A stretch of DNA of 64,000 nucleotides from UBA2377 sp964429385 (GTDB taxonomy: Bacteria > Verrucomicrobiota > Verrucomicrobiia > Opitutales > Opitutaceae). The notes beneath the pieces are model-generated. The model was not told the DNA's origin. It ran no database searches and was given only the letters and a program-made list of their open reading frames with translations. This document shows positions 16,888 to 25,856 of the stretch, in pieces. The DNA lies in contig CAYSBR010000013.1 of assembly GCA_964429385.1 (NCBI GenBank), positions 1-64,000 of the forward strand, written 5' to 3'. Every line of letters begins with the position of its first letter. Position 1 is the stretch's first letter. The position numbers and the translations under genes are program-made.

Positions 16888-17003
16888 TCTGTTCCTCGTC
16901 TCAAGGGGTTGCAGATGTGTGCGGTGGCCGTTTCGGGCTGTGGTGACCCCTGAATCGCGCGGTGATTTGCAATCACGACACGATCCATCTGCTGAAATTG
17001 AAG

Positions 17004-17094
<91 letters not shown>

Positions 17095-17289
17095 GGTTGC
17101 ATGGCGGCGGGGCTGAGACAGCCTCTGTCCGCTGGCGAAGGGCGAAGCAAGGGCAGCGGACGACCTTGGGTCAATGGCAAATCCTTATGATATGCACTGC
17201 GGTGATTATTTCAGAAAATGCCACTTGCACGAGCATACCCGGTTCGTAACGCTGGAGTGGATTTTACCTGTCCGACCGCACCTATTCCC

Positions 17290-17799
17290 ATGGTTTCCAC
17301 GAACACAGAACTGGCTTATAACAGCAAGATTGAGGGCGAAATTGTCGTCTCGCGGGCGGATGCGGTCATCAACTGGATCCGGACCAACTCCATGTGGCCC
17401 ATGCCGATGGGGCTGGCCTGTTGTGCCATCGAGCTGATGGGCACGGCCGCCTCACGTTTTGACATCGCCCGTTTCGGGGCCGAGGTCATGCGCTTTTCCC
17501 CCCGCCAGTCTGATTGCATGATCGTGGCCGGCACCGTGACCTACAAGATGGCGACGGCAGTCCGCCGCATCTATGATCAGATGGCCGGCCCGAAATGGGT
17601 CATCGCCATGGGTGCCTGTGCCAGCTCGGGCGGCATGTATCGCAGCTACGCGACCTTGCAAGGGGTGGATCGCATCGTGCCGGTGGACGTGTACGTGAGC
17701 GGCTGCCCGCCCCGGCCCGAGGCGCTGCTGGATGCCCTGATGAAACTGCAGGCCAAGGTGAAACGCGAGCGTTCCGCCAAAAATCTCCTCAGCGCCTGA
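17290..17799 (+). CDS. nuoB: NADH-quinone oxidoreductase subunit B
   Basis: 169 residues from the ATG at 17290; an in-frame extension to 17218 exists but lacks family features. All ligands of the N2 4Fe-4S cluster are present: tandem C44-C45 (GLACCAIELMG), C110 (GACASSGGMYRSY) and C139 (SGCPPRPEAL). NuoB passes electrons to quinone in the hydrophilic arm. It is the first gene of the complex I operon. A nuoA gene, which normally precedes it, is not present, and the 400 bases upstream hold only the tRNA. Confidence 0.97.
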   Translation: MVSTNTELAYNSKIEGEIVVSRADAVINWIRTNSMWPMPMGLACCAIELMGTAASRFDIARFGAEVMRFSPRQSDCMIVAGTVTYKMATAVRRIYDQMAGPKWVIAMGACASSGGMYRSYATLQGVDRIVPVDVYVSGCPPRPEALLDALMKLQAKVKRERSAKNLLSA

Positions 17800-17815
17800 A
17801 CCGCCCTTCCTGAGC

Positions 17816-18436
17816 ATGTCCGCCACTGTCGACGTCACCACCGCCCTCCGCGAGAAATTTCCGCAAGCGACCCCGCGCGCCAGCCTTGATCACGAGGCGG
17901 TCAATGTGCCGGTCGGCGATATCCTGGCGGTGTTGCAACACCTGCGCGCCGCCAACGGGTTCGACCTGTTGATGGATGTCACGGCGATTGACTGGGCCGA
18001 GGGAGCTTCTCCGCGCTTCACGGTGGTTTATCATCTCTATTCCTCCACCCGGCATGTCTATGTCCGCGTGGCGGCCGACTGCACCGATGATGCCGATCCT
18101 TCCGCGCCCAGCGCCACCGGACTTTGGCCGGCGGCGAACTGGCACGAGCGCGAAACCTACGATTTGCTCGGCATCCGCTTCGAGGGTCATCCCGATCTGC
18201 GCCGCATCCTGATGTGGGACGGTTATCCCTATCACCCGCTGCGCAAGGAATTCCCGCTGGCCGGCATCGAGACGGAGCTGCCCGATCCCGAGATTGCCGC
18301 GGTGACAGAGGCCAAGGTGATTGCCGCGCCGATGGCGGGCGGACCCTTCGTCGCCTCCCCGGGTGAGATGAACCTGACCGAGGCCGAGCCCCGGGCCAAG
18401 GATGAGAGCTGGAACGAGCGCAAACCCAAGCACTGA
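17816..18436 (+). CDS. nuoC: NADH-quinone oxidoreductase subunit C (30 kDa)
   Basis: 206 residues. The family signature ERETYDLLGIRFEGHPDLRRI is followed by LMWDGYPYHPLRKEFPL. An early FDLLMDVTAIDW block and RFTVVYHLYS are also typical. The protein is separate from NuoD, not fused as in E. coli. It is a structural subunit of the peripheral arm next to the quinone site. It begins 16 bases after nuoB. The C-terminus ends in a charged tail (WNERKPKH). Confidence 0.95.
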   Translation: MSATVDVTTALREKFPQATPRASLDHEAVNVPVGDILAVLQHLRAANGFDLLMDVTAIDWAEGASPRFTVVYHLYSSTRHVYVRVAADCTDDADPSAPSATGLWPAANWHERETYDLLGIRFEGHPDLRRILMWDGYPYHPLRKEFPLAGIETELPDPEIAAVTEAKVIAAPMAGGPFVASPGEMNLTEAEPRAKDESWNERKPKH

Positions 18437-18481
18437 GACGCGCCCTGACTGCAACCTGCCCACGACCCTGATTTTTCTGTA

Positions 18482-19708
18482 ATGGCCACCGAATTTGCCT
18501 ATCCCGATGCCGCCGCGAAAAACGCCGCCGGCGAGTTCCAGACCGAGAAGATGTCGCTCTCGATGGGACCTTCGCACCCGTCCACCCACGGCGTGCTGCG
18601 GCTCCAGCTCGAGCTGGACGGCGAGATCGTGACCAAGTGCGAGCCGGTGCTCGGCTACCTGCACCGCGGCGATGAGAAGATCGCCGAGAACATGACCTAC
18701 AACCAGTTCGTGCCTTACACGGACCGGCTGGACTACCTCGCCCCGCTCGCGAACAACGCCATCTATGCGCACGCCGTCGAAACGCTCGCCGGCTTGCAGG
18801 TGCCGGACCGCGTGAACGCGATTCGTGTGATCACTTCCGAGATGGCCCGCATCTCGGCGCACCTGATGGGGCTGGGCGCCTTTGGCATCGATACGGGCGC
18901 GTGGACGGTGTTCATGTACTGCTTCACCGAGCGCGAGAAACTTTACACGCTCTTCGAGAAGCTCACCGGCGCGCGCTTCACCACGAGCTACAGCCGCATC
19001 GGCGGTCTTGCCCGTGACGTCCCGCCTGGCTGGATCGAGGAAGTGGACGCGTACTGCGACCAGTTCCTGCCGATCCTCGACGAGATCCTCAGCCTGCTCA
19101 CCCGCAACAAGATCTTCCTCGATCGCACGGTGGATGTTGGCGTCATCTCCCGCGAGGACGCGATTGCCTATGGCCTGACCGGTCCGAATCTGCGCAGCTC
19201 AGGCGTGGCGCTGGATGCGCGCAAGGATCGTCCCTACTGGGGTTACGACAAATATGAATTCGACGTCCCTGTCGGTTCGAAGGGCGACAGTTACGACCGC
19301 TATCTGGTGCGCGGCGAGGAGATGAAGCAGTCCGCGCGCATCATCAAGCAGGCCGTCCGCGGCTTTCCGGCGGGCAAGTGGTATTGCGAGGACGCGCGCC
19401 GCATCTACGCGCCGCAGAAGGACAAGGTCCTCACTTCGATGGAGGAGCTGATCAATAATTTCATGATCGTGACCGAGGGGCCGCAGTTGCCCGCGGGTGA
19501 GGTCTATTTTGAGGGTGAGGCTCCGAAGGGCCTGCTCGGTTTCTACGTCGTCAGCAAGGGCGGCGGCGTGCCGTGGCGCCTGAAAATCCGCAGCCCCTCG
19601 TTCTGCAACCTTTCCATTTTGCCCAAGCTCTGCGCCGGCTCCCTCATCTCCGACGTCGTTGCGATCCTCGGTTCGCTCGACTTCGTCATGGGCGAATGCG
19701 ACCGATGA
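18482..19708 (+). CDS. nuoD: NADH-quinone oxidoreductase subunit D (49 kDa)
   Basis: 408 residues. Conserved blocks: MGPSHPSTHGVLRL with the quinone-site histidine, EPVLGYLHRGDEKI, YTDRLDYLAPLANN, SRIGGLARDVPPGW, and the C-terminal SFCNLSILPKLCAGSLISDVVAILGSLD split over several motifs, ending in FVMGECDR. NuoD forms the quinone-binding pocket with NuoB. The start lacks a Shine-Dalgarno; the leader is cctgatttttctgta. It is followed by an unusual 110-base spacer with a dispersed repeat before nuoE. Confidence 0.97.
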   Translation: MATEFAYPDAAAKNAAGEFQTEKMSLSMGPSHPSTHGVLRLQLELDGEIVTKCEPVLGYLHRGDEKIAENMTYNQFVPYTDRLDYLAPLANNAIYAHAVETLAGLQVPDRVNAIRVITSEMARISAHLMGLGAFGIDTGAWTVFMYCFTEREKLYTLFEKLTGARFTTSYSRIGGLARDVPPGWIEEVDAYCDQFLPILDEILSLLTRNKIFLDRTVDVGVISREDAIAYGLTGPNLRSSGVALDARKDRPYWGYDKYEFDVPVGSKGDSYDRYLVRGEEMKQSARIIKQAVRGFPAGKWYCEDARRIYAPQKDKVLTSMEELINNFMIVTEGPQLPAGEVYFEGEAPKGLLGFYVVSKGGGVPWRLKIRSPSFCNLSILPKLCAGSLISDVVAILGSLDFVMGECDR

Positions 19709-19723
19709 ACGGAATTTTTATTA

Positions 19724-19798
19724 ACCACGAAACCCACCAAAATGAACCACCTGGCTCCAGCACCCGACATCTTTCGCGTGCTCGGTGTATTTCGTGGT
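19724..19798. repeat. Dispersed palindromic repeat (ttaaccacgaaa type) inside the nuo operon
   Basis: ACCACGAAA at 19724-19732 and its exact inverse TTTCGTGGT at 19790-19798 bound an imperfect stem (about 13 of the first 15 positions match between arms). It fills the nuoD-nuoE spacer. Similar 'ttaaccacgaaa...tttcgtggt' elements are, from memory, scattered between genes in Verrucomicrobiota and related genomes. It would form a hairpin in the nuo mRNA and could affect message stability or the ratio of upstream to downstream subunits. Confidence 0.7.
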
Positions 19799-19818
19799 GA
19801 CCACTCCTTTCTGAGTTA

Positions 19819-20307
19819 ATGAATCTCAAGCCCGCCACCCTTTCCAAAATCGACGAGGTGATCACGCATTACCCGGTGAAGCGCAGCGCCACGCTGCCGC
19901 TGCTGCACCTCATCCAGGAGGACATCGGCCACATCCCGGAGGAGGCGATCACCTGGATCGCGGAGAAACTCGAACTCCAGCCGATCAACGTTTACGAGGT
20001 TGTGACCTTCTACCCGATGTTCCGGCGCAAGCCCATCGGGCGCCGCCACATCAAGGTCTGCCGCACGCTCTCCTGCGCCCTCATGGGCGGCTACAAGACC
20101 TGCGAGGCCTTCGAGCAGGAGTTCAACACCCACCGCGGCGAGATTTCGCCCGATGGCGAGGTGACCATCGAGTTTGTCGAGTGCCTCGCGAGCTGCGGCA
20201 CCGCCCCGGTCGTCCTGGTGGACGACGAGCTCCATGAGAAAGTGGACGCCGCCAAGGCGAAGACAATCGCCGAGCAGATCAAGGCGGAGGCCAAGGCCCG
20301 CAAATGA
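19819..20307 (+). CDS. nuoE: NADH-quinone oxidoreductase subunit E (24 kDa)
   Basis: 162 residues in the thioredoxin-like 2Fe-2S fold. The four N1a ligands are C81 and C86 (VCRTLSCALMGG) and C122 and C126 (EFVECLASCGTAPV). Before them is the conserved helix region with VYEVVTFYPMFRRKPIGR. NuoE sits beside NuoF in the NADH-dehydrogenase module. The start at 19819 lies 20 bases after the intergenic repeat, with no Shine-Dalgarno. The next gene, nuoF, begins 49 bases downstream. Confidence 0.96.
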   Translation: MNLKPATLSKIDEVITHYPVKRSATLPLLHLIQEDIGHIPEEAITWIAEKLELQPINVYEVVTFYPMFRRKPIGRRHIKVCRTLSCALMGGYKTCEAFEQEFNTHRGEISPDGEVTIEFVECLASCGTAPVVLVDDELHEKVDAAKAKTIAEQIKAEAKARK

Positions 20308-20356
20308 GCCGCTGACCGGCCATCGAACACCGCGTATCCCAGATCGAAACTCTCCA

Positions 20357-20716
20357 ATGTCCGCTCCCGAACAACGTCGCATCATTTTCCAGCACATCGA
20401 CGAGCCCGGTTACTCGAACGACATCGCGTGCTACCGGAAGCACGGCGGCTACGAAGTGCTGGCCCAGGCCGTCACCCGCCCGCCCCAGGAGCTCATTGAC
20501 GAGGTCAAGAAATCCGGCCTGCGCGGTCGCGGGGGCGCGGGTTTTCCCTGCGGGGTGAAGTGGGGGCTCGTGGACCGCAAGAGCGGCAAGCCCATTTATC
20601 TCATCGTCAATGCCGACGAGTCGGAGCCCGGCACCTTCAAGGATCGCTACATCATCCATCAGGATCCGCACCAGCTGATCGAGGGCACGATGATCTCGTG
20701 CTTCGCCAACGGTGTG
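20357..20716 (+). CDS. nuoF: NADH-quinone oxidoreductase subunit F, 5' part (broken by an assembly gap)
   Basis: 120 codons from the ATG at 20357 up to the N run. They hold the N-terminal region and the FMN/NADH-binding glycine motif LRGRGGAGFPCGVKW, followed by YLIVNADESEPGTFKDR. This is the first quarter of NuoF, which binds NADH and FMN. The reading stops at 20716 only because the assembly does. It continues in the same protein at 20904. Joined, the two parts give 453 residues, the usual NuoF length. The last eight or so codons before the gap differ in sequence from the equivalent copy after it, which suggests strain variation. Confidence 0.93.
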
Positions 20717-20903
20717 NNNNNNNNNNCGAGCGCCGCGCGCGGCGCGGTTCGCGACGTCAGCCAGATCGAAGACTGACTCGGCCTACGGCGCCTCGTCGAC
20801 ATGCGCCGACCTTCCCTAGACGACACGCGCGGCCTTCCCCTTGAACACGCGGAAGAGCAGCATGATCGAGGGCACGATGATCGCCTGTTTCGCGAACAAC
20901 GTC
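20717..20903. other. Assembly gap and false joint inside nuoF
   Basis: Ten N (20717-20726) are followed by about 135 bases that do not belong to nuoF, then by a second copy of the nuoF segment encoding IEGTMIxCFANxV. The 20 bases tgatcgagggcacgatgatc occur at both 20676 and 20863. The intruding segment contains the ends of two convergent reading frames: one on the plus strand stopping at 20774-20776 and one on the minus strand ending RVFKGKAARVV, stop at 20816-20818. The minus frame runs straight through the shared 20-mer, so the contig was probably linked to foreign DNA through that short identical stretch. Confidence 0.85.
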
Positions 20904-21905
20904 CGCCAGGCCTACATCTATATCCGCGGTGAGTTCCCGCAGGGAGCGCGTATCCTTGAGCAGGCGATTCAGGAGGCCCGCGAAGCCGGGTTCGTCGGCG
21001 GCAACATCTGCGGCACCGGTTACAGCTGTGATATCTTCGTGCACCGCGGCGCGGGTGCCTACATCTGCGGCGAGGAGACCGGCCTCATCGAGTCGCTCGA
21101 AGGCAAGCGGGCGAACCCGCGCATCAAGCCGCCGTATTTTCCCGCGGTCCTCGGCCTCTACCAGTGCCCGACGATCGTGAACAACGTCGAGACCCTCTGC
21201 CACGTGAAGTACATCGTGCAGCACGGCGGCGAGACCTTTGCGAAGATCGGCACGCCCAACAACACGGGCACCCGCATCTTCTGCGTGTCGGGCCACGTGC
21301 AGCGGCCGGGTTACTATGAATTTCCCGCCGGCACCATCACGATGGGCCAGCTGCTCAACGACGTCTGTGGCGGCCCGCTGCCGGGCCGCACCTTCAAGGC
21401 CGTCATCCCGGGCGGCTCGTCCGCCAAGATCCTCCGCTTCGGCGAACGCTTCAAGGGCAAGCGCAAGGTTGGCGCCGACCTCGTGGATTACGATTGGGGC
21501 GTCGAGGACGTGCCGATGGATTTCGACTCGCTCGCCATGATCGGTTCGATGGGCGGCTCCGGCGGCGTCATCGTCATGGATGATTCCGTCAACATGGTCG
21601 AGGCGCTCGCCAACATCAACGCCTTCTACTCCCACGAGTCCTGCGGCCAGTGCACGCCCTGCCGCGAAGGCTCGCTCTGGATGAAAAAGATCAGCTCGCG
21701 CATGGTGCACGGCGCCGCCCGCAAGGAAGACGCCGCCCTCCTCAAAGGCGTGGCCGACCAGATCCCCGGCCGCACCATCTGCGCCTTCGGCGAGGCCTGT
21801 TCCTGGCCCACGCAGAGCTTCCTCGCGAAGTTTGGCGATGAGTTCAAAGGCTACCCTGAAACCAAGAAGGCCGCGTCGCCCGCCGGGGCGCGTCCGCTGA
21901 TCTGA
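20904..21905 (+). CDS. nuoF: NADH-quinone oxidoreductase subunit F, 3' part
   Basis: Continuation of nuoF after the false joint; in-frame nuoF sequence resumes at the duplicated segment (about 20862), and non-duplicated sequence from 20904. Contents: AYIYIRGEFPQGARILEQAI, GTGYSCDIFVHRGAGAYICGEETGLIESLEG (NADH/FMN domain), the SLBB region, and ESCGQCTPCREGS plus a later Cys in FGEACSWP, giving the four N3 4Fe-4S ligands. The C-terminus ends 11 bases before nuoG. An ATG at 20841 would give an open frame, but its first codons come from the foreign segment and it should not be taken as a real start. Confidence 0.93.
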   Translation, partial: RQAYIYIRGEFPQGARILEQAIQEAREAGFVGGNICGTGYSCDIFVHRGAGAYICGEETGLIESLEGKRANPRIKPPYFPAVLGLYQCPTIVNNVETLCHVKYIVQHGGETFAKIGTPNNTGTRIFCVSGHVQRPGYYEFPAGTITMGQLLNDVCGGPLPGRTFKAVIPGGSSAKILRFGERFKGKRKVGADLVDYDWGVEDVPMDFDSLAMIGSMGGSGGVIVMDDSVNMVEALANINAFYSHESCGQCTPCREGSLWMKKISSRMVHGAARKEDAALLKGVADQIPGRTICAFGEACSWPTQSFLAKFGDEFKGYPETKKAASPAGARPLI

Positions 21906-21916
21906 TTCCTTTTCCG

Positions 21917-23608
21917 ATGATCGCCGCTCCCAAACCCGACCTCGTGACCGTCAACATCGACGGCAAGGAGATCGCCGTGCCCAAGGGCACCAACGTCATC
22001 GAGGCCGCCCGCCTCCTGAACGTGGACGTGCCGCATTACTGCTACCACCCGAAGCTCTCGGTCGTGGGCAACTGCCGCATGTGTCTCGTCGAGATGGGCA
22101 TGCCTGCCGTGGATCCCGCCACCAAGGCGCCCATCATGGACCCGGCCACCGGCAAGCAGAAGATCAACTGGATCCCGCGCCCCCAGATCGGCTGCGGCAC
22201 CAATGTTTCACCCGGCCTCCACATCAAGACGACGTCACCGATGGTGAAGGACGCCCGCGAGGGCGTGATGGAGTTTCTCCTCATCAACCACCCGCTTGAC
22301 TGCCCGATCTGCGACCAGGCCGGCGAGTGCAAGCTGCAGGAGCAGGCCACCGGCTACGGCCGCGGCTACTCGCGCTTCATCGAGCAGAAGAACGTGAAGC
22401 CGAAGCGCACCGTTCTCGGCCCGCGCGTCATTCTCGACGACGAGCGCTGCATCCTCTGCTCACGCTGCATCCGCTTCAGCAAGGAGATCGCGAAGGATGA
22501 TGTGCTCGGCTTCATTGACCGCGGCAGCTACAGCACGCTCACCTGCTATCCCGGCAAGGAGCTGAGCAACAACTATTCGCTGAACACGGTGGACATCTGC
22601 CCCGTCGGCGCGCTCACGAGCACGGATTTCCGTTTCAAGATGCGCGTCTGGTTCCTCAAGCAGACGAACAGCATCGACACCGAATCCTCCGTCGGTGCCA
22701 ACACCGTTGTCTGGTCGCGCGAAGGCACCCTTTACCGCATCACCCCGCGCCGCAACGACGGGGTCAATGACACCTGGATGGCGGATTCCGGCCGCCTGCT
22801 CTACAAGCAGGTGCAGGCGCCCGACCGGCTCACCGCGGTCAAGGTCAACGGAACGGACAGCACGTTCGATATGGCGCTTAACACTGCCGCCGGCCTGCTG
22901 AAGGCGGAGGGCGGCGCCGCCGTCGTCGGCTCGGGCCGCAGCAGCGTCGAAGAACAATTTCTTACCCGGCAGCTGGCCGAGGCGCTCAAGGCGCCGGCGC
23001 ACCTCGTCAGCCGGGTGGGGGAGGGCGACCGGCTGCTCATCTCCGCCGATCGCAACCCGAATGTGCGTGGCGCGCTCGTCACCGGGCTCGTCAACGCACT
23101 GCCCGCGGCGCAGCTCACCGGCCTCGCGGCCGACATTGACGCGGGCAAGGTGAAGACCGTCGTTTCCCTCGGCGAAGACCTGGCCGCCGCCGGTCTTACC
23201 ACGGCGCAGCTGGCGAAGGTCGCGGTCATCTATCTCGGCACGCACCGCAATGCGACGAGTGAGACCGCGCGGGTCGTCATCCCCACGCTCACCGTCTTCG
23301 AGAAGAACGGCACGTTCGTGAACCAGCAGTTCCGCCTGCAAAAATTTGCCAAGGCCGTGCCCGGCCCGGCTGCCGCCACCGACGATCTGATCGTGCTCGC
23401 GAAACTGGTGGCCGCGCTCAACGGCTCCCTCGTGGCCAGCGATCTGGCCGGCGTGTGGCGTGGTCTTGCCGCGGCGGTGCCCGCTCTCGCCTCCATCACC
23501 TACGCCACGCTGCCCGAGACCGGCCTGCTGCTCGACGGCACGCCGTTTGCGCATCTGCCCTTCATTGAGGGTGAGACGCTTCACTACAAACCCGCGGCCA
23601 AATCATGA
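21917..23608 (+). CDS. nuoG: NADH-quinone oxidoreductase subunit G
   Basis: 563 residues. N1b ligands are C42, C53, C56 and probably C93; the last spacing is long because of an insert (AVDPATKAPIMDPATGKQK). H125, C129, C132 and C138 (HPLDCPICDQAGEC) bind N5. C178, C181, C184 and C228 (CILCSRC...DICPVG) bind N4. The C-terminal molybdopterin-oxidoreductase-like part is short, so the protein is smaller than the 700-900 residue forms in many bacteria. I see no N7 cysteine set. The gene overlaps nuoH by four bases. Confidence 0.95.
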   Translation: MIAAPKPDLVTVNIDGKEIAVPKGTNVIEAARLLNVDVPHYCYHPKLSVVGNCRMCLVEMGMPAVDPATKAPIMDPATGKQKINWIPRPQIGCGTNVSPGLHIKTTSPMVKDAREGVMEFLLINHPLDCPICDQAGECKLQEQATGYGRGYSRFIEQKNVKPKRTVLGPRVILDDERCILCSRCIRFSKEIAKDDVLGFIDRGSYSTLTCYPGKELSNNYSLNTVDICPVGALTSTDFRFKMRVWFLKQTNSIDTESSVGANTVVWSREGTLYRITPRRNDGVNDTWMADSGRLLYKQVQAPDRLTAVKVNGTDSTFDMALNTAAGLLKAEGGAAVVGSGRSSVEEQFLTRQLAEALKAPAHLVSRVGEGDRLLISADRNPNVRGALVTGLVNALPAAQLTGLAADIDAGKVKTVVSLGEDLAAAGLTTAQLAKVAVIYLGTHRNATSETARVVIPTLTVFEKNGTFVNQQFRLQKFAKAVPGPAAATDDLIVLAKLVAALNGSLVASDLAGVWRGLAAAVPALASITYATLPETGLLLDGTPFAHLPFIEGETLHYKPAAKS

Positions 23609-24768
23609 CGCCCGTGATCGAATTTTGGTCCAGCCTTCATCCCGTCGTCCAGGCCCTCATCAAGGGCCTGGCGGTGATTGGAGTCATCTTCCCGATTGCC
23701 GGCGCCTGCTCGCTCGCCGAGCGCAAGGTTTCCGCCTGGATGCACGGCCGTCCCGGTCCCAACCGCGCCATCGTGCCGTGGATCGGGTGGATTCCTTTCC
23801 TGGGGACCTTTCTGCAGCGGCTCGGCGTGTTTCACCTGATGGCGGACGGCGCAAAGTTTCTCTTCAAGGAGGAGCCGCTGCCCGGGCACGTGAACAAATT
23901 CTACTTCATGATCGCGCCGGCCATCGCGCTCATTCCGGCGTTCACGACTGTGACTGTCGTGCCCTTCGGCGCGTATTTCGATGAACTTGGCCGGCTGGTG
24001 CCGCTGGCGCTGGCCAATGTGGATGTCGGCCTCCTCGCGGTCTTCGCGGTCTCTTCGCTCGGCGTTTACTCCATCATCCTCGCCGGCTGGGCCTCCAATT
24101 CGAAGTATCCCTTCCTCGGCGGCGTGCGCGCCTCGGCGCAGCTCATCTCCTATGAGCTGTCCATGACACTGTCCGTCCTGCCCGTCTTCCTGTGGATCAA
24201 CGCCCCTGGCATGGAGGCCTCGCTGAGCCTCGTGCGTGTGGTCGAGTTTCAGAGCCAGCCCGGCTTCTGGGGCGGCGCCTGGTTCGTTTTCACCATGCCC
24301 CTGTGCGCGCTGATCTTCCTGATCGCGCTCTTTGCCGAGACCAACCGCCAGCCTTTCGACATGCCGGAATCCGAGGCCGACCTCGTCGGCGGTTTCCATA
24401 CCGAATACGGCGCCTTCAAATGGTCGCTCTTCTTCGTGGCCGAGTATGCGCACATGATTATCGGCTCCGGCGTCTTTGCGCTGCTCTTCCTCGGTGGCTG
24501 GAACCCGCTGCCTTGGGTGTCCCTCGCCACGCTCGTCGGCTGGCTCGGCCTCGCGGACGCGCCGCTGCTCGTCGGTCTCCTCTCCATCGGTATTTTCCTC
24601 GGCAAGGTCATCGCCCTCATCTTCCTCTTCATGTGGGTGCGCTGGACCGTGCCGCGCTTCCGCTATGACCAGGTCATGAAGCTGGGCTGGCAGAAGCTGC
24701 TCCCGCTGGCCATCGCCAACCTCATCGCCTACGCGCTCGCGATCGCGTGGCTCCAACCCAAACTCTAA
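23605..24768 (+). CDS. nuoH: NADH-quinone oxidoreductase subunit H
   Basis: 387 residues with eight or more membrane helices. Family blocks: AERKVSAWMHGRPGPNR after the first helix, GGVRASAQLISYELSM, and LFAETNRQPFDMPESEADLVGGFHTEYG followed by WSLFFVAEYAHM. These carry the acidic residues of the E-channel next to the quinone tunnel. NuoH anchors the peripheral arm to the membrane arm. The start overlaps the nuoG stop (ATGA). nuoI follows after 23 bases with the only strong ribosome-binding site seen in the operon. Confidence 0.96.
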   Translation: MTPVIEFWSSLHPVVQALIKGLAVIGVIFPIAGACSLAERKVSAWMHGRPGPNRAIVPWIGWIPFLGTFLQRLGVFHLMADGAKFLFKEEPLPGHVNKFYFMIAPAIALIPAFTTVTVVPFGAYFDELGRLVPLALANVDVGLLAVFAVSSLGVYSIILAGWASNSKYPFLGGVRASAQLISYELSMTLSVLPVFLWINAPGMEASLSLVRVVEFQSQPGFWGGAWFVFTMPLCALIFLIALFAETNRQPFDMPESEADLVGGFHTEYGAFKWSLFFVAEYAHMIIGSGVFALLFLGGWNPLPWVSLATLVGWLGLADAPLLVGLLSIGIFLGKVIALIFLFMWVRWTVPRFRYDQVMKLGWQKLLPLAIANLIAYALAIAWLQPKL

Positions 24769-24791
24769 GCACCGGAGGAGGCCCGTTTTTC

Positions 24792-25337
24792 ATGGCTGTC
24801 ATCACTGTTGAACGCAAACCGCTCACCTTCGCCGAGCGCACTTACCTGCCGCAGATTGTCAGCGGGCTGAAGACGACCTTCAGCTACATGTTCCGGCCCA
24901 AGGTCACGCTCGAATATCCCGAGCAGCGGCCCGAGATCCCTGCGAATTACCGCGGTGTCCCGACCCTCGTGAAGGACCCCAACGGCCGCGAGAAATGTGT
25001 CTCCTGCCAGCTCTGCGAGTTCGTTTGCCCGCCGAAGGCCATCCGCATCACCCCCGGTGCCGTGCCGGAGGATCAGCCGGAGCGCGCGCATGTCGAGAAG
25101 GGGCCCCAGGCCTTTGATATCGACATGCTGCGCTGCATCTACTGCGGCCTTTGCCAGGAAGTCTGCCCCGAGGAGGCCATCTTCCTGCAAAACCAATATA
25201 CCCTTTCCGGTTACACCCGCGAGGAGATGGTCAACGACAAGGAGAAGCTTTACGAGCTGGGTGGCACGCTGCCCGACCAGCATTTCAAGTGGGACAAGAA
25301 AAAGACGGCGGAAGAGCAGGGGAACGCCGCACACTGA
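24792..25337 (+). CDS. nuoI: NADH-quinone oxidoreductase subunit I (2 x 4Fe-4S)
   Basis: 181 residues from the ATG at 24792, chosen because a GGAGGAGG sequence lies 11 bases upstream (24774-24781); an in-frame start at 24747 would overlap nuoH. Two ferredoxin motifs: C69, C72, C75, C79 (CVSCQLCEFVCP) and C115, C118, C121, C125 (CIYCGLCQEVCP), ligands of N6a and N6b. The N-terminal amphipathic helix region TFSYMFRPKVTLEYP is also typical. It transfers electrons from NuoG toward NuoB. Confidence 0.96.
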   Translation: MAVITVERKPLTFAERTYLPQIVSGLKTTFSYMFRPKVTLEYPEQRPEIPANYRGVPTLVKDPNGREKCVSCQLCEFVCPPKAIRITPGAVPEDQPERAHVEKGPQAFDIDMLRCIYCGLCQEVCPEEAIFLQNQYTLSGYTREEMVNDKEKLYELGGTLPDQHFKWDKKKTAEEQGNAAH

Positions 25338-25340
25338 GCC

Positions 25341-25856
25341 ATGACTGCCGACCTGATGTTTTATATCCTGTCCACGTTCACCGTGGCCTGCGCGCTTGCG
25401 GTCGTCTTCAGCAAGAACGCCGTCAATGCCGCCATGTGCTTCCTTTTGGGCCTCGTGGGCCTGTCCGGGCTCTTCGTGCTGCTGGAGGCCTACCTCCTCG
25501 CCGTGCTGCTCGTCTTTGTCTATGCCGGCGCCGTGGTCGCGCTGTTTCTCTTCATTGTCATGCTCCTTGATGTGCGGGGCGGTCGCCGCCCCGACTTCAG
25601 CAAGAGCACGATCGGCGCCGCCACTGCCGCCGCCGCGTTGCTGACGGTCGGTATCGTCTCGCTGCATTCCCGCGGTCAGCTGGTCGGGGACCTGCCCGCC
25701 GGCCCGGGGGTGGGCGCCGAACTGAAAGCCTATGCCCACGGGCTTTTCACCACCTATCTCCTGCCCGTGCAGATCGTCGGCTTCATGCTGCTGATCGCGA
25801 TGCTCGGCGTCATCGTGCTCAGCAAGCGCCATGAAGGCATGGAGGACGTCAAATGA
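25341..25856 (+). CDS. nuoJ: NADH-quinone oxidoreductase subunit J
   Basis: 171 residues with five membrane helices. Typical features: FSKNAVNAAMCFLLGLVGLSG near the start, YAGAVVALFLFIVMLLDV in helix 3 (the pi-bulge helix that couples redox to pumping) and the C-terminal LPVQIVGFMLLIAMLGVIVL. Membrane arm subunit beside NuoA, NuoK and NuoH. It starts three bases after nuoI and overlaps nuoK by four bases. Confidence 0.95.
   Translation: MTADLMFYILSTFTVACALAVVFSKNAVNAAMCFLLGLVGLSGLFVLLEAYLLAVLLVFVYAGAVVALFLFIVMLLDVRGGRRPDFSKSTIGAATAAAALLTVGIVSLHSRGQLVGDLPAGPGVGAELKAYAHGLFTTYLLPVQIVGFMLLIAMLGVIVLSKRHEGMEDVK

Noticed and set aside
20841..21905. A nuoF gene starting at the ATG at 20841
   Set aside because: The first codons come from the foreign segment after the N run. 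The real start is at 20357.
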